Below, in pieces: positions 1-9,500 of a stretch of DNA of 64,000 nucleotides; positions within the stretch are counted from its first letter, which is position 1; the number at the start of each line of letters is the position of its first letter. Made by a program: the position numbers and the translations under genes. This DNA comes from a virus. The notes beneath the pieces were generated by a model. That model searched no databases. It was not told the origin of the DNA and worked only from the letters and a program-made list of their open reading frames with translations. The stretch spans positions 1 through 64,000 of the IMG/VR virus record IMGVR_UViG_3300030041_000022; one strand, 5' to 3'.

Positions 1-258
1 GAGCCAGCTCGGGAGCTGGGCCGCCGAGTACCCGTTGAAGTTGCGCAGGCGGGGGAAGGCGCCCGCGGCGAAGACCTGGGCGGCGATCGAGGCCAGGTTC
101 TGGGGCACCCAGGAGAGCTGATTCTGGATGGTCTCGAACAGGGACGTCGTCGGAGTCATGTACGGGTTGAGATCCAACCCATCCGGCGGCGTATAGGGCG
201 CAATGGCACTCTGGGACGCGGTGTCCAAGGCCATCAACGCGACGGGATCAGTCGCCAT
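1..258 (-). CDS. Hypothetical protein, N-terminal part (runs off window)
   Basis: The frame is open from an ATG at 258 to the window edge, giving at least 86 residues beginning MATDPVALMALD. It starts 11 nt after the stop of the 137-residue gene at 270-683 on the same strand, so it probably belongs to that operon. The visible part has no signal peptide or membrane segment. It is moderately hydrophobic and rich in Ala, Pro and Ser (SQSAIAPYTPPDG). I do not recognise a family. The C-terminus lies outside the window. Confidence 0.7.
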   Translation of the reverse strand, partial: MATDPVALMALDTASQSAIAPYTPPDGLDLNPYMTPTTSLFETIQNQLSWVPQNLASIAAQVFAAGAFPRLRNFNGYSAAQLPSWL

Positions 259-269
259 GGCTCAGCCCT

Positions 270-683
270 TTACTGCGGAATCCAGTTGGCCGTGGCGCCC
301 GCGGTGGTGTTGTAGATCGTGAGGCCGACGAAGATGGGGTTGCGCGCTGCCAGGGAGACGTTCTGCAGCCGGCGGTACTGGGTGCCGGCGACGAAGGGCG
401 TGCCTCCGAGGGCAGTGATCGCTGCCGCAACCGCGGTGGCAAGCCCGGACAGGCTGGTGGACTCGGTCACCAGCAGCTGGAACGGGGTGGCCAGGCTCGC
501 CCCGCCGCTCAGGTAGCTGATCAGGGCACTGTACTCCCGCCCGTTGAGCCGTGCGAGCGATAGGACGTCGAAGTCGACGCGCTGGACGGTCGGGTTGGTG
601 AGCGCCGCCATGGCCGCATTGAACGCGGTGACGAATGCGGTGAGACCGCTCGCCTGGGCCGTGGTGAAGGAGGGAGTAGCCAT
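270..683 (-). CDS. Hypothetical protein, 137 aa
   Basis: The reading frame is compact and begins MATPSFTTAQASGLTAF. Its first half is Ala-rich and probably helical; its second half is beta-rich and ends TANWIPQ. There is no membrane segment or Cys motif. It lies at the end of the minus-strand structural/fibre cluster, between a small membrane protein (753-1106) and the truncated gene at the left edge. A minor virion or fibre-associated role is possible from context only. Function unknown. Confidence 0.7.
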   Translation of the reverse strand: MATPSFTTAQASGLTAFVTAFNAAMAALTNPTVQRVDFDVLSLARLNGREYSALISYLSGGASLATPFQLLVTESTSLSGLATAVAAAITALGGTPFVAGTQYRRLQNVSLAARNPIFVGLTIYNTTAGATANWIPQ

Positions 684-752
684 GGAATCTCCAGGTACGG
701 GACCGGATCAGCATGCCGCTGGCGCGTCAGAACGCCAGCGGCAAGTGGACGC

Positions 753-1106
753 TCACTTGGCGGTGACAGCGGTCGGTGCGGCGGGTGCCGTGGCGATCGT
801 GGTCGTGGCCACCGCGGTCTGGTTGGTGTGGAGGGTAGCAGCCTGTGCAGCCTGCGCCTTGGTGGCGACGCCCCACTTGTAGGTGTGGCAGACCATCCAG
901 ACCGAGAAGACGAACGCGAAGGTGCGCAGGTCGGTCGGCTGGAGGAACTGCTTCACCGGGTTCCAGACCAGGAGGGCGAGGAACGCGATCAGGGCGAGGA
1001 ACGCCAGATCCGTCCAGTTGGGGGTCTTGATGACGGTCGTGATGTCGGTCTCGACCTTGGTGAACAGGGCCTTGGCCCCGGCTTCGACGGCAGTGATAAA
1101 GCTCAT
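753..1106 (-). CDS. Small two-helix membrane protein
   Basis: The start at 1106 is chosen because GGAGG lies a few bases upstream of ATG and the upstream gene ends just before it at 1120. The 117-residue product begins MSFITAVEAGAKALF, has two hydrophobic segments (about residues 32-50, LAFLALIAFLALLVWNPV, and 58-78) and an Ala/Thr-rich tail. The same frame stays open far upstream across a lipobox-containing stretch (separate entry). A holin-like or other lysis role is possible from size and context, but no family was recognised. Confidence 0.65.
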   Translation of the reverse strand: MSFITAVEAGAKALFTKVETDITTVIKTPNWTDLAFLALIAFLALLVWNPVKQFLQPTDLRTFAFVFSVWMVCHTYKWGVATKAQAAQAATLHTNQTAVATTTIATAPAAPTAVTAK

Positions 1107-1574
1107 GGAGCCTCCGTGGTTATTCATGCGTTGAGAAAGATAGGCCAAACAGAGCACCAGGATGGCCGCCCCGATAAGGGGCAACGTACCAACACCCGAG
1201 TCCGATGTGGGCCCAGGCATTTCCGGCGTATTCGGCAGGTGGGTAGCAGGAGATGCCGGCGCCAGCGGCTTGGGTGCCGGCGACGGCGTCGAGGGCGACG
1301 GCACCGTAAAGAAGTCGGCAAAACCCGTATCGAACACCGGACTCGAACCGACGGGTGTCGGCAGTGGAGTAGCCAGCGAAGGTTCCGATATCGAGGCTGG
1401 AATCCCAGAGGTAGACGTCGCGTTCGTAGCTGGTGTGGTAGCTGCGCTTGGGGTCTGGTCCGTCGGCTCCGTCCGCTCCGGCTGGCTCGACGGACACCCG
1501 GTCATGACGAACATGGAACACAGCAACATCACGGTCAGCATCATCGAGCACACGAAACGTTCCGTCCGCGGCAT
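753..1574 (-). other. Long frame with perfect lipobox overlapping the 1120-1722 gene
   Basis: In the frame of the 753-1106 gene, an ATG at 1574 opens a type II signal peptide: basic MPRTER, a hydrophobic core, then VMTGC, a good lipobox, followed by a Ser/Thr/Pro-rich linker and a second hydrophobic segment near GTLPLIGAAILVLCLAYL. It lies out of frame inside the 200-residue gene at 1120-1722. Such nesting is known for outer-membrane spanins (Rz1-like). No clear ribosome binding site is seen at 1574, and the frame runs without a stop into the 117-residue membrane protein, so it may be partly fortuitous. Confidence 0.3.
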
Positions 1575-1722
1575 CCGGTGGCCGGATCCCGTGGTAGACG
1601 GTGGAGGTGTGATCGGGTTTGACGTCGCCGTGGACAGTGGGGGTGGGAGCATGTGCGTACCAGAGTGTGACGAGAATCGCGCCAATCGCAAGCGTTGCGC
1701 AGGCGGGTTCGGCGATGCTCAT
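1120..1722 (-). CDS. Hypothetical N-terminally anchored protein, 200 aa
   Basis: The ATG at 1722 overlaps the stop of the upstream coiled-coil gene in an ATGA arrangement, which supports the start. The N-terminus (about residues 7-25, ACATLAIGAILVTLWYAHA) is a signal anchor or uncleaved signal. The remaining 170 residues would lie outside the cytoplasm and are beta-rich, ending VGLSFSTHE-like (GALFGLSFSTHE). Position between a coiled-coil membrane protein and a small two-helix membrane protein, with a lipobox frame nested inside, suggests a lysis or envelope cassette. No family recognised. Confidence 0.65.
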   Translation of the reverse strand: MSIAEPACATLAIGAILVTLWYAHAPTPTVHGDVKPDHTSTVYHGIRPPDAADGTFRVLDDADRDVAVFHVRHDRVSVEPAGADGADGPDPKRSYHTSYERDVYLWDSSLDIGTFAGYSTADTRRFESGVRYGFCRLLYGAVALDAVAGTQAAGAGISCYPPAEYAGNAWAHIGLGCWYVAPYRGGHPGALFGLSFSTHE

Positions 1723-2312
1723 GGGGTATGGATGGGAGGAGCTGCGGCAGGGGGTGCGGCAACAGGGACGGCGATCTGCTGGGCGGCGATCTTGGCTTCA
1801 GCCTGGAAGAAGGCATTGATGGCCATGCCCCCCGCAGTGCCGAGGGCAGCCAGGATACCGCCGACGAGGATGGAGACGACGCGCTTCTGGATGAGTTGCC
1901 AGAGCCAGGACGAGCCGTCGCCACCCTTGGCATCTGCCTTGGCAGAGCCTTTGGCATCCTTGCGCAGGGCAGTCAATCGCTCTTCGTATTCAGCTTCCAG
2001 CTGCCGCCGCAGGGTCTCGCTGGTCCGCTCGACCAAGGCATCCCGTTCCTGCTCATTCAAGGCCCGGTGGAGGCCACTGATGCGGTCGCTGTGCTCATCG
2101 GTGCGCTTCTCGACCCGGGTGAGGGTTGAGGTGATGACCGCCATGTCCCGCCCCCCTTCGTCGAGGCGCTGGGCGATGCTTTGGAGCGAGGCGTTGATAT
2201 CGCCGAAGGACTTCTGCGCCGTTTCCATGAAGGCGTCGAGTTTGCCGGAGACGGCACCACTGAGCCATTCACCTGAGCGCTGCACATCACTGCGTTCCGG
2301 AATACCGGGCAT
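1719..2312 (-). CDS. Coiled-coil protein with C-terminal membrane helix (XhlA-like layout)
   Basis: The start at 2312 (MPGIPERSD) is preferred because GAAGGAT precedes it at suitable spacing, although the frame is open further upstream. About 197 residues. Residues 20-130 form long charged helices with heptad character (RLDEGG, TLTRVEKRTDEHSDRI, LRRQLEAEYEERL). A hydrophobic segment VVSILVGGILAALGTAGGMA follows near residues 150-170, then an Ala/Pro-rich tail. This layout resembles XhlA-type haemolysin/holin-associated proteins, but no diagnostic motif proves it. Confidence 0.65.
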   Translation of the reverse strand: MPGIPERSDVQRSGEWLSGAVSGKLDAFMETAQKSFGDINASLQSIAQRLDEGGRDMAVITSTLTRVEKRTDEHSDRISGLHRALNEQERDALVERTSETLRRQLEAEYEERLTALRKDAKGSAKADAKGGDGSSWLWQLIQKRVVSILVGGILAALGTAGGMAINAFFQAEAKIAAQQIAVPVAAPPAAAPPIHTP

Positions 2313-2325
2313 GACACGAGATCCT

Positions 2326-2727
2326 TCAGGAGTTGACGGGAGTTTCGGCGGGGGGTGGGGCGGCCTGCCCAACAGGCAGCTCGATCGTGATTGATTTCGG
2401 TTCGACCTTGACCTGCTGCGTGGCCGTCACGAGGCGGCGTGCACGCTCTTCGGCAGCGAGCCGATCGAACTCATTCGCCGCGTCGCGCAGCTGCCCTGCG
2501 ATCATGGCGAGGGGCACACCACGATAAGTGTACCAGAAGCCCGCATCGATCCCAAAGCCCCCTGCGCGGTCAACGCCTATGGACGAGGATACGATCACCG
2601 CCGAATGGTACCGGCGGGTGAGCTCCTTGTGGATGTCTTGGATCGGGACCTGCGTCAGGTCGGCAGGGACGAGCTGGGCGAGTGTCGGGCTGAGTGGGAT
2701 GGCAGGGGCTTCGGCGGTGTCGGGCAT
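2326..2727 (-). CDS. Hypothetical protein, 133 aa
   Basis: The gene starts right after the stop of the first fibre-like gene, so it is in the same transcription unit. The N-terminus is Pro-rich (PLSPTLAQLVPAD), a middle part contains GGFGIDAGFWYTYRGVP, and an amphipathic helix (LRDAANEFDRLAAEERARRL) is followed by a beta strand and a Pro-rich end. No membrane segment or known motif. Function unknown. Confidence 0.6.
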   Translation of the reverse strand: MPDTAEAPAIPLSPTLAQLVPADLTQVPIQDIHKELTRRYHSAVIVSSSIGVDRAGGFGIDAGFWYTYRGVPLAMIAGQLRDAANEFDRLAAEERARRLVTATQQVKVEPKSITIELPVGQAAPPPAETPVNS

Positions 2728-2728
2728 G

Positions 2729-4009
2729 TTAGGGTACCTGCAGGGCGGCTTGGATGGTCAGGGCCGCGTTGGTGTTGTTGAAGATGGCTGTAGTGGTCGA
2801 CGACAGGTGGAGTAGCCCCACGTCCTGATTTGCCGAACCTACGCCGCCGATGGAAGCGGCTTGATATTGCGACGGGAAGTTCATGACGATGGTCACCAAC
2901 GACACCGTGGGCGTATTTGCGGCGGTGCTTGTCTCCAGGCCCCACGCAAAGTCGAGAGCGGTCTGAGCGGGGAGTGAAGCGACGGTGACACCGGCCAGGG
3001 CAGTCGTGATGGTCGACAGGCTGGTGCCGTTGGTCGCTATAGCGGAGAGCGTCGTAGTGGTCCATGCCGAGCCGTTCCGGTACTTCCACGTCGTACGCCC
3101 ATCGAATGAGACCAGGCCGACCAGGGTCGTGCCAGATGGTGTGGTACTTGTAAAGGTGACCGAGGTAATGCTGGCCGGGCTGAAAGCCGCCAAGGAGAAG
3201 CTCGACCCAGTGGAGGTCGTGGCGTAGTACATTGTCCCGGTCGGGTAGGTATAGGTACCAGGCCCCAGGATCTGCACTTGATTCAGCTCTACGTGATACG
3301 CACTCCCTCCTACCGAATTGGTGAAGGCTATCTGGTAGTATCGATAGGGGGTCGAGTTAGAAAACGTGTAGCCGGATGCTGAGGCATTTGTTGGGTTCTG
3401 TCCAGTGCGAGAGTCGAGCGTCGTCCACGGCCCAGTCAGGCCGATGTTCGAGCCGCTCACCGTCCAGGCTGATGGAGCGTTATTAGCTTGCTGGTAAGCG
3501 CCCACGAGGTAACCCGTGGCCACTATTGCTGAGCCAATATCTATGGCCGCAGTACCGGTGTTATATGTCGCAAATTCCATTTGTGAGGTGGTATAGAGGT
3601 TGGTCGTGCACCAGGTCTGGTATGCATTGAATCCCGACTGGATGAATGTTCCAGCCGCCGCGTAGGGGCTCGGTGCGGAGTTGGACGTCATGGACACTGT
3701 GGGGTAATAAGTGCCGGCGCTGAGCGTAGCGAATAGGCTGAGCGCATTCAGATTCGGGGTGACGTTGATCTGCGTCCCCGAAGCAGAATTCTGCTGCACA
3801 TAATTGCTGGCGCTGGAGAAGTTATCACTCGTGCTGGTATAGGTCGACGCGGTGACCTGCTTGCTCACTGCCAGGGCGTATTCGTTATTTGTGATCGCGG
3901 GATGCGTGACTACTACCGAATCGCCAACGGTTCCATAAGCGGACAGTGTGACCGGATTGGTGCTGGTCTGAGTGATCGAGAGTGTTTGTGCAATGGGATT
4001 GAAGCTCAT
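2729..4009 (-). CDS. Fibre/adhesin-like protein, tandem paralogue 1
   Basis: First of three head-to-tail paralogues of 426, 425 and 429 residues. The sequence is Ser/Thr/Asn-rich with few charged residues, as in phage fibre or spike proteins. The N-terminal domain (to about residue 65) starts with NPIAQTLSITQTSTNPVTL; the middle holds a probable beta-sandwich carbohydrate-binding-type domain (TVSGSNIGLTGPWTTLDSRT, YRYYQIAFTNSVGGSAY, VELNQVQILGPG); the C-terminus ends IQAALQVP. Its middle is almost identical in DNA to the next gene while both ends have diverged. Likely a surface-exposed receptor-binding protein; exact role is inference. Confidence 0.8.
   Translation of the reverse strand: MSFNPIAQTLSITQTSTNPVTLSAYGTVGDSVVVTHPAITNNEYALAVSKQVTASTYTSTSDNFSSASNYVQQNSASGTQINVTPNLNALSLFATLSAGTYYPTVSMTSNSAPSPYAAAGTFIQSGFNAYQTWCTTNLYTTSQMEFATYNTGTAAIDIGSAIVATGYLVGAYQQANNAPSAWTVSGSNIGLTGPWTTLDSRTGQNPTNASASGYTFSNSTPYRYYQIAFTNSVGGSAYHVELNQVQILGPGTYTYPTGTMYYATTSTGSSFSLAAFSPASITSVTFTSTTPSGTTLVGLVSFDGRTTWKYRNGSAWTTTTLSAIATNGTSLSTITTALAGVTVASLPAQTALDFAWGLETSTAANTPTVSLVTIVMNFPSQYQAASIGGVGSANQDVGLLHLSSTTTAIFNNTNAALTIQAALQVP
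2929..3808. repeat. Near-identical direct repeat, copy 1 (partner 4211-5087)
   Basis: About 880 bp inside paralogue 1 match 4211-5087 in paralogue 2 almost base for base. The offset is 1282 bp at the low-coordinate end and 1279 bp after a 3-bp indel near 3250. Identity starts at TTGTCTCCAGGC and stops abruptly after TAATTGCT. The flanks, encoding the N-terminal and C-terminal domains, are clearly different. This is a signature of recent gene conversion or duplication followed by terminal exchange. Confidence 0.9.
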
Positions 4010-4010
4010 A

Positions 4011-5288
4011 TCAAGGCACCTGGAGGGCGGCTTGAATCTGGAGCGCCGCCGGGGTATTGTTGACGAGGACCGTGGTGGTGCTGCTCGCTCGCAACATGCC
4101 GATATCCTGGGTCGCCACTCCCAGTTTGCCCACTGAGGCAGACTGGTACGCGGCAGGAAGTGCGATCACGATGGTGACCAGGAATACCGCTGGTGTAGCT
4201 GACGCACTGGTTGTCTCCAGGCCCCACGCAAAGTCGAGAGCGGTCTGAGCGGGGAGTGAAGCGACGGTGACACCGGCCAGGGCAGTCGTGATGGTCGACA
4301 GGCTGGTGCCGTTGGTCGCTATAGCGGAGAGCGTCGTAGTGGTCCATGCCGAGCCGTTCCAGTACTTCCACGTCGTACGCCCATCGAATGAGACCAGGCC
4401 GACCAGGGTCGTGCCAGATGGTGTGGTACTTGTAAAGGTGACCGAGGTAATGCTGGCCGAGCTGAAAGCCGCCAAGGAGAAGCTCGACCCAGTGGAGGTC
4501 GTGGCGTAGTACATTGTCCCGGTCGGGTAGGTATAACCAGGCCCCAGGATCTGCACTTGATTCAGCTCTACGTGATACGCACTCCCTCCTACCGAATTGG
4601 TGAAGGCTATCTGGTAGTATCGATAGGGGGTCGAGTTAGAAAACGTGTAGCCGGATGCTGAGGCATTTGTTGGGTTCTGTCCAGTGCGAGAGTCGAGCGT
4701 CGTCCACGGCCCAGTCAGGCCGATGTTCGAGCCGCTCACCGTCCAGGCTGATGGAGCGTTATTAGCTTGCTGGTAAGCGCCCACGAGGTAACCCGTGGCC
4801 ACTATTGCTGAGCCAATATCTATGGCCGCAGTACCGGTGTTATATGTCGCAAATTCCATTTGTGAGGTGGTATAGAGGTTGGTCGTGCACCAGGTCTGGT
4901 ATGCATTGAATCCCGACTGGATGAATGTTCCAGCCGCCGCGTAGGGGCTCGGTGCGGAGTTGGACGTCATGGACACTGTGGGGTAATAAGTGCCGGCGCT
5001 GAGCGTAGCGAATAGGCTGAGCGCATTCAGATTCGGGGTGACGTTGATCTGCGTCCCCGAAGCAGAATTCTGCTGCACATAATTGCTCGCGCTCGAGAAA
5101 TTGATGCCAGTATTGGTATACGACTGCCCTGAGACGTACTTCGATACCGTCAGCGCCAGTTCGTTGTTGGTCACGGCTGGATGAGTGATCGTGACTGAGC
5201 TTCCATTGCCGCCGCCGCCCGCGAGGGTAATCGGATTCGTGCTCGTCTGGGTGACCGACAGTGTTTGCGCAAGGGGGGAGTAGGACAT
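4011..5288 (-). CDS. Fibre/adhesin-like protein, tandem paralogue 2
   Basis: 425 residues beginning MSYSPLAQTLSVTQTSTNP. Same architecture as its neighbours: a diverged N-terminal strand-rich segment, a discoidin-like central beta domain and a variable C-terminal domain ending IQAALQVP. The middle differs from paralogue 1 by only a few changes, including one 3-bp deletion (GTYTYP becomes GYTYP), Pro to Ser and Arg to Trp. It lies one base from paralogue 1 and one base from paralogue 3, so the three are co-transcribed. Probable virion surface protein. Confidence 0.8.
   Translation of the reverse strand: MSYSPLAQTLSVTQTSTNPITLAGGGGNGSSVTITHPAVTNNELALTVSKYVSGQSYTNTGINFSSASNYVQQNSASGTQINVTPNLNALSLFATLSAGTYYPTVSMTSNSAPSPYAAAGTFIQSGFNAYQTWCTTNLYTTSQMEFATYNTGTAAIDIGSAIVATGYLVGAYQQANNAPSAWTVSGSNIGLTGPWTTLDSRTGQNPTNASASGYTFSNSTPYRYYQIAFTNSVGGSAYHVELNQVQILGPGYTYPTGTMYYATTSTGSSFSLAAFSSASITSVTFTSTTPSGTTLVGLVSFDGRTTWKYWNGSAWTTTTLSAIATNGTSLSTITTALAGVTVASLPAQTALDFAWGLETTSASATPAVFLVTIVIALPAAYQSASVGKLGVATQDIGMLRASSTTTVLVNNTPAALQIQAALQVP
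4211..5087. repeat. Near-identical direct repeat, copy 2 (partner 2929-3808)
   Basis: Second copy of the repeat that covers the central domain of fibre-like paralogues 1 and 2. It differs from the first copy by a 3-bp deletion and a few substitutions. Paralogue 3 shares only short blocks of it. Confidence 0.9.
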
Positions 5289-5289
5289 C

Positions 5290-6579
5290 TTAGACCACCT
5301 GCAGAGCAGCTTGGATGGTCAGGGCGGCATTCGTATTATTGAAAAGCGCTGTCGTCGTGGCCGTGAGCCGCACCATGCCAATATCCTGGGTGCTCCCCAA
5401 ACCACCGGTGAGCGCCGCTTGATACCCGGAAGGGATGCTGATGACAACAGTCACCAGCGAGACCGACGGGGTGTTCGCGGCTGTTGTTGTCTCCAAGCCC
5501 CACGCAAAGTCTAAGCCCGTCTGCGCCGGCAAGGAGTTGATGGTCGCTCCTGCGAGTGCTGAGCTGATGGTTGCCAGGCTGGTCCCCTGAGCAGCTATAG
5601 CGGAAAGCGTTGTGGTGGTCCATGCCGAGCCATTCCAGTATTTCCAGGTCGTCTGATTATCGAATGAGACCAGACCGACCAAGGTCGTGCCGGATGGGGT
5701 GGCGCTAGTGAACGTAACAGAGGTGATGGTTCCGCCCGCATACCCGGCAAGGCCCACGTTCGACCCGGCTGAGGTCGTCGCATAATACATGGTGCCCGTC
5801 GGATAGGTCCATGAGCCGGGGCCCAGGATCTGCACCTGATTCAGTGCTGCGACGTATGCTGAGCCGCCCACCGTATTAGTAAAAGCGAATTGATAGTAAC
5901 GATAAGCAGTGGTGTTGGAGAAGGTATATGTGGACGCCGATGAACTTGTGGGATTTTGAGCGGTGCGGGTATCGAGAGTTGTCCAAGGCCCAGAAAGGCT
6001 CGTGTTAGAGCCACTAAGCGTCCAGGCAGCCGGGGCATTATTTCCCTGCTGGTAGGCGCCGACGAGATATCCAGTGGACAGGAATGCCACTCCCATATCG
6101 ATGGCAACTGTTCCCGTATTATAAGTAGAAAATTCGCACTGCGATGAGGTATAGAGGTTCGTCGTCTGCCACGCGGAGTAGGGTAGAAAAGCGTTGTTAA
6201 GATTCGTGCCGGCTGCCACATAGGGTACCGGGGCTGTGTTTGTGGTCATCGATACGGTGGGGTAGTATGTGGTCCCTCCCGAGGTCGCAAACAGGGTTAG
6301 CGCGTTTAGACTCGGGAGGGCGTTGATCTGCGTCCCCGAAGCAGAATTCTGCTGTACATAGTTGCTGGCACTTGAAAAATTATCTCCCGTATTCGTATAG
6401 GTTGCTCCGGACACGCTCTCATAGACAGCCAGCAGGTACTCGTTATTCGCAATGCTCGGATGAGTGATGACCACCGAATCCCCAATAGTCCCCTGCGCCG
6501 CCAACGTGACCGGGTTGGTCGACGTCTGGGTGATCGACAGGGTCTGGGTGGTCGGATTATAGCTCACAGGACACGCCAC
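5290..6579 (-). CDS. Fibre/adhesin-like protein, tandem paralogue 3
   Basis: 429 residues beginning MACPVSYNPTTQTLSITQ. It is clearly homologous to paralogues 1 and 2 over the whole length but has diverged throughout. Short blocks remain identical, such as the YVQQNSASGTQIN segment and the FNNTNAALTIQAALQV end. It is the oldest copy by divergence. Its start overlaps by 16 bases the stop of the large fibre gene at 6564-9779. Likely an alternative surface-binding protein of the same virion structure. Confidence 0.8.
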   Translation of the reverse strand: MACPVSYNPTTQTLSITQTSTNPVTLAAQGTIGDSVVITHPSIANNEYLLAVYESVSGATYTNTGDNFSSASNYVQQNSASGTQINALPSLNALTLFATSGGTTYYPTVSMTTNTAPVPYVAAGTNLNNAFLPYSAWQTTNLYTSSQCEFSTYNTGTVAIDMGVAFLSTGYLVGAYQQGNNAPAAWTLSGSNTSLSGPWTTLDTRTAQNPTSSSASTYTFSNTTAYRYYQFAFTNTVGGSAYVAALNQVQILGPGSWTYPTGTMYYATTSAGSNVGLAGYAGGTITSVTFTSATPSGTTLVGLVSFDNQTTWKYWNGSAWTTTTLSAIAAQGTSLATISSALAGATINSLPAQTGLDFAWGLETTTAANTPSVSLVTVVISIPSGYQAALTGGLGSTQDIGMVRLTATTTALFNNTNAALTIQAALQVV

Positions 6580-9500
6580 TCCGTGCCATCGTACTGCATG
6601 GTGTAGTTCACATTGACGGTCGAGACCACGATCGTGCTGCTGCCGTCGATCGTCCCCGCGCTCGGCGCGATGGTGAGATTATACGTCCCGCTGCCGATCA
6701 TCTTCACATTCACGATCAGGCCGGTCGGCGGGGAGGCCATGAGGGTGATCTGGAAGGCGCTCGAGCTGGTATCTCCCATGATCGTATAATCAGAGGCCAG
6801 CATCGTATAGTTGGAGGTCTTGGTGGAGATCGGGTACGCGACGGCACAGGCAAAAGTCGCATAGAGCGCTTGATTGATCGTGAAGAGCGTCGTGAGGGCA
6901 TTCGGCGTCGAGCTGCTCGTGGTCGCCGACGCCACCCGGAAGATGATATTACCGCCGACTCCGGTCCCTGTGCCGATGCCGCCGGCGATCGTGAAGCTGG
7001 CGCCAGCGATGTTGGCTCCTGAGCCGCCTGTGGCGTTATAGATGATTGCCTGCGGGGCAGCATTGGTCTCGCCATTGCCGATGAAGACATTGCCGATGGC
7101 GGCGGAATTGCCGCCTGCGACGAAGCGGTTGCTCGCACCCACGGCGGTCGAGTCCCCAGAGCCATAGCCCAGAAATATGTTGTAGGTGCCGGTGGTGGTC
7201 TGGTTTCCCGAATCATAACCGATAGCGGTATTGCCAATGCCAGTCATATTGTAGCCTGACCCCAATCCGATCAGGGTGTTATCCCCGCTCGTGGTCAGGG
7301 AGAACCCCGCTTGGAACCCAATACACACATTGCCGGCAGATGACGTCGCCGTGGGTGCGACTTGAGAACCAACGAAGACGTTATCCGCTCCGGACGATGC
7401 ATGCCCCGAGTTATATCCGACAATGGTATTGTCACTCGTGCCGACGATACCTGCACCCGCCAGGTTACCCACCAAGGTGTTATGGTTGCCCGTTACGGAG
7501 GCGCTGCCCGCCCCGGAGCCGAAGAATTCATTGGTAGCCACACCGGAGATGTTCGAGTGCAGGCCGGTAGTCGCTGAGAAGGTGAATAGCGTACTGCCAG
7601 TGACGGTTGAGGTCCCGTTCCAATAGGTGACTTCACCTGATGTGCCAGAGCCAGTGACGCCGCCGCCCGCCCCGAAAGGACCAACCGTGGCGCCATTCAC
7701 GCGCGCATACATGCCTGCACTGGTGATCCAGACGTCGCCATTGACGGGCGTAGTCGGGGCCGACCCTTGCCCGATGTTCAAGCCGGCCAAGGTCGTGGTG
7801 GAGGCGGGGGTCAGGACTTCATAGCTGAAGGTGACTGACGGGACGGACGGGGTGGCGGTCATCCAGGTCGTATAGGTACCCGACACCGATGCCCAGAAGT
7901 GAAAACTACCATCGTCGGCCCCGCCATTAGCAGGGGTACCGAAACCGAAGGTGTTGCCCGCCGTGTTCGACCACCGCTGGAAATTCTGGTTATAGACGTC
8001 GGAGGACTGCCATGCCCATGCGTAGCCTGCCAGGGGGGAAATGACGGTGAAGAATGAGTCGAGCGCGCTGCCGTTTCCCCAGCTCAAGGCGAGGGGGAAG
8101 ACGATCGTGTTCGCGATCGTGGCTGATGCGACCGCGAGAGGGGCGCCAGACGGGTAGCTGCCTGAGCAGCTGCCGCTGATGTTGCCGCCACCTCCGGAGA
8201 GTGACGCATACGCGCCACCATTCACCGATGCGTAGAAACCCTGGAGCGTATCATCGTAATAAATGGTCCCGCTGTTGCTCGGCGACAGGGCAGGTGCGCT
8301 CGTTGTCGCGATGCCGGTCCAGGTGGTCCCGCCATCGCCCCCCACCGTCCAACGCGTGGTCAAGGTATTGGGGGTGCTGCTCGACGTCCCGACCGGTGCG
8401 GTCTTGATGATCACCGCACCGCCCGCTCCCGTGCCCGTGCCAATGCCGCCGGCGATGGTATAGCTGGCGCCGGCAACGTTGGCGCCCGAGCCACCCGTCG
8501 CATTGTAGACCACCGCTTGCGGACTCGCGGCGGTCTCGCCATTGCCGATGAATACGGTTGATATGGGGGCGCTCAACGAACCGGCCACAAGGCGATTGCT
8601 CGCTCCTGCTGCGGTGCTGTCACCTGAGAGCGCGCCGAGGAAGATGTTGTAGGATCCGGTCGTGTTCGACTCGCCGGCATCGTACCCCATTCCAACCAGG
8701 TATTGGCCCGTGGTTGTGGCCGTCAGTGCGCCGGCGCCGAAAGCGGCATTGTAGGAACCCGAGGAGCCGCCACCGGTCGCTCCCTCCAGTGCACTCAGGC
8801 CTACGGCCACGTTCTGCGACCCGGCGTTGTAGTAGCCCGCCGAAGATCCGATGAAGGTGTTCGGGCCCCCGGCATAGGCACCCCCCGCATGGTAACCGAC
8901 GAGCGTGCTGCCGCTCGTACCCGTGATGGCGGCACCCGCGCTCACGCCGATCATCACATTGCTTCCGCCCGAGGTCAGGGCCGCCCCAGGACCATTGCCC
9001 AGCAGCGTGTTGTTCGCCCCGGTCATGGTGGTGTTGCCGGCATTGGCGCCCCATGTCTCCGTGGCCGTGGTGTTGGGTTGGTTGCAGGTCACCCCTGCAC
9101 CGGTCGTATACCGGAGCGTGCTGCTGCCGGTAACGGTCTCAGTGCCATTCCAATAGACCAGCTCACCGGAAGTTCCCGATCCGGTGATGACACTGGATGG
9201 GAGATCAGCGGCCACCAGAGCTCGGAAGGTGGGCGCTGCAGCGGCTCCGGTCGTCGGGCCAGCCCATACGTAGTTGGCCGTCTGGGTCGCCAGGGTACCA
9301 GTCAAGGTACCGGACGCAGTGACGGGCGACCCGGTGACGGTGAATATGGCGGGGAGGGCAAGACCAACACTGGTCACCCCGCCCCCTCCCGTACCAAAAG
9401 GCCCGACCGTCCCGCCATTCACTTGGGCATACATGCCTGCGCTGGTGATCCAGATGTCACCGTTGTTGGGTGATGTCGGAGTCGACCCTTGCCCGATGTT

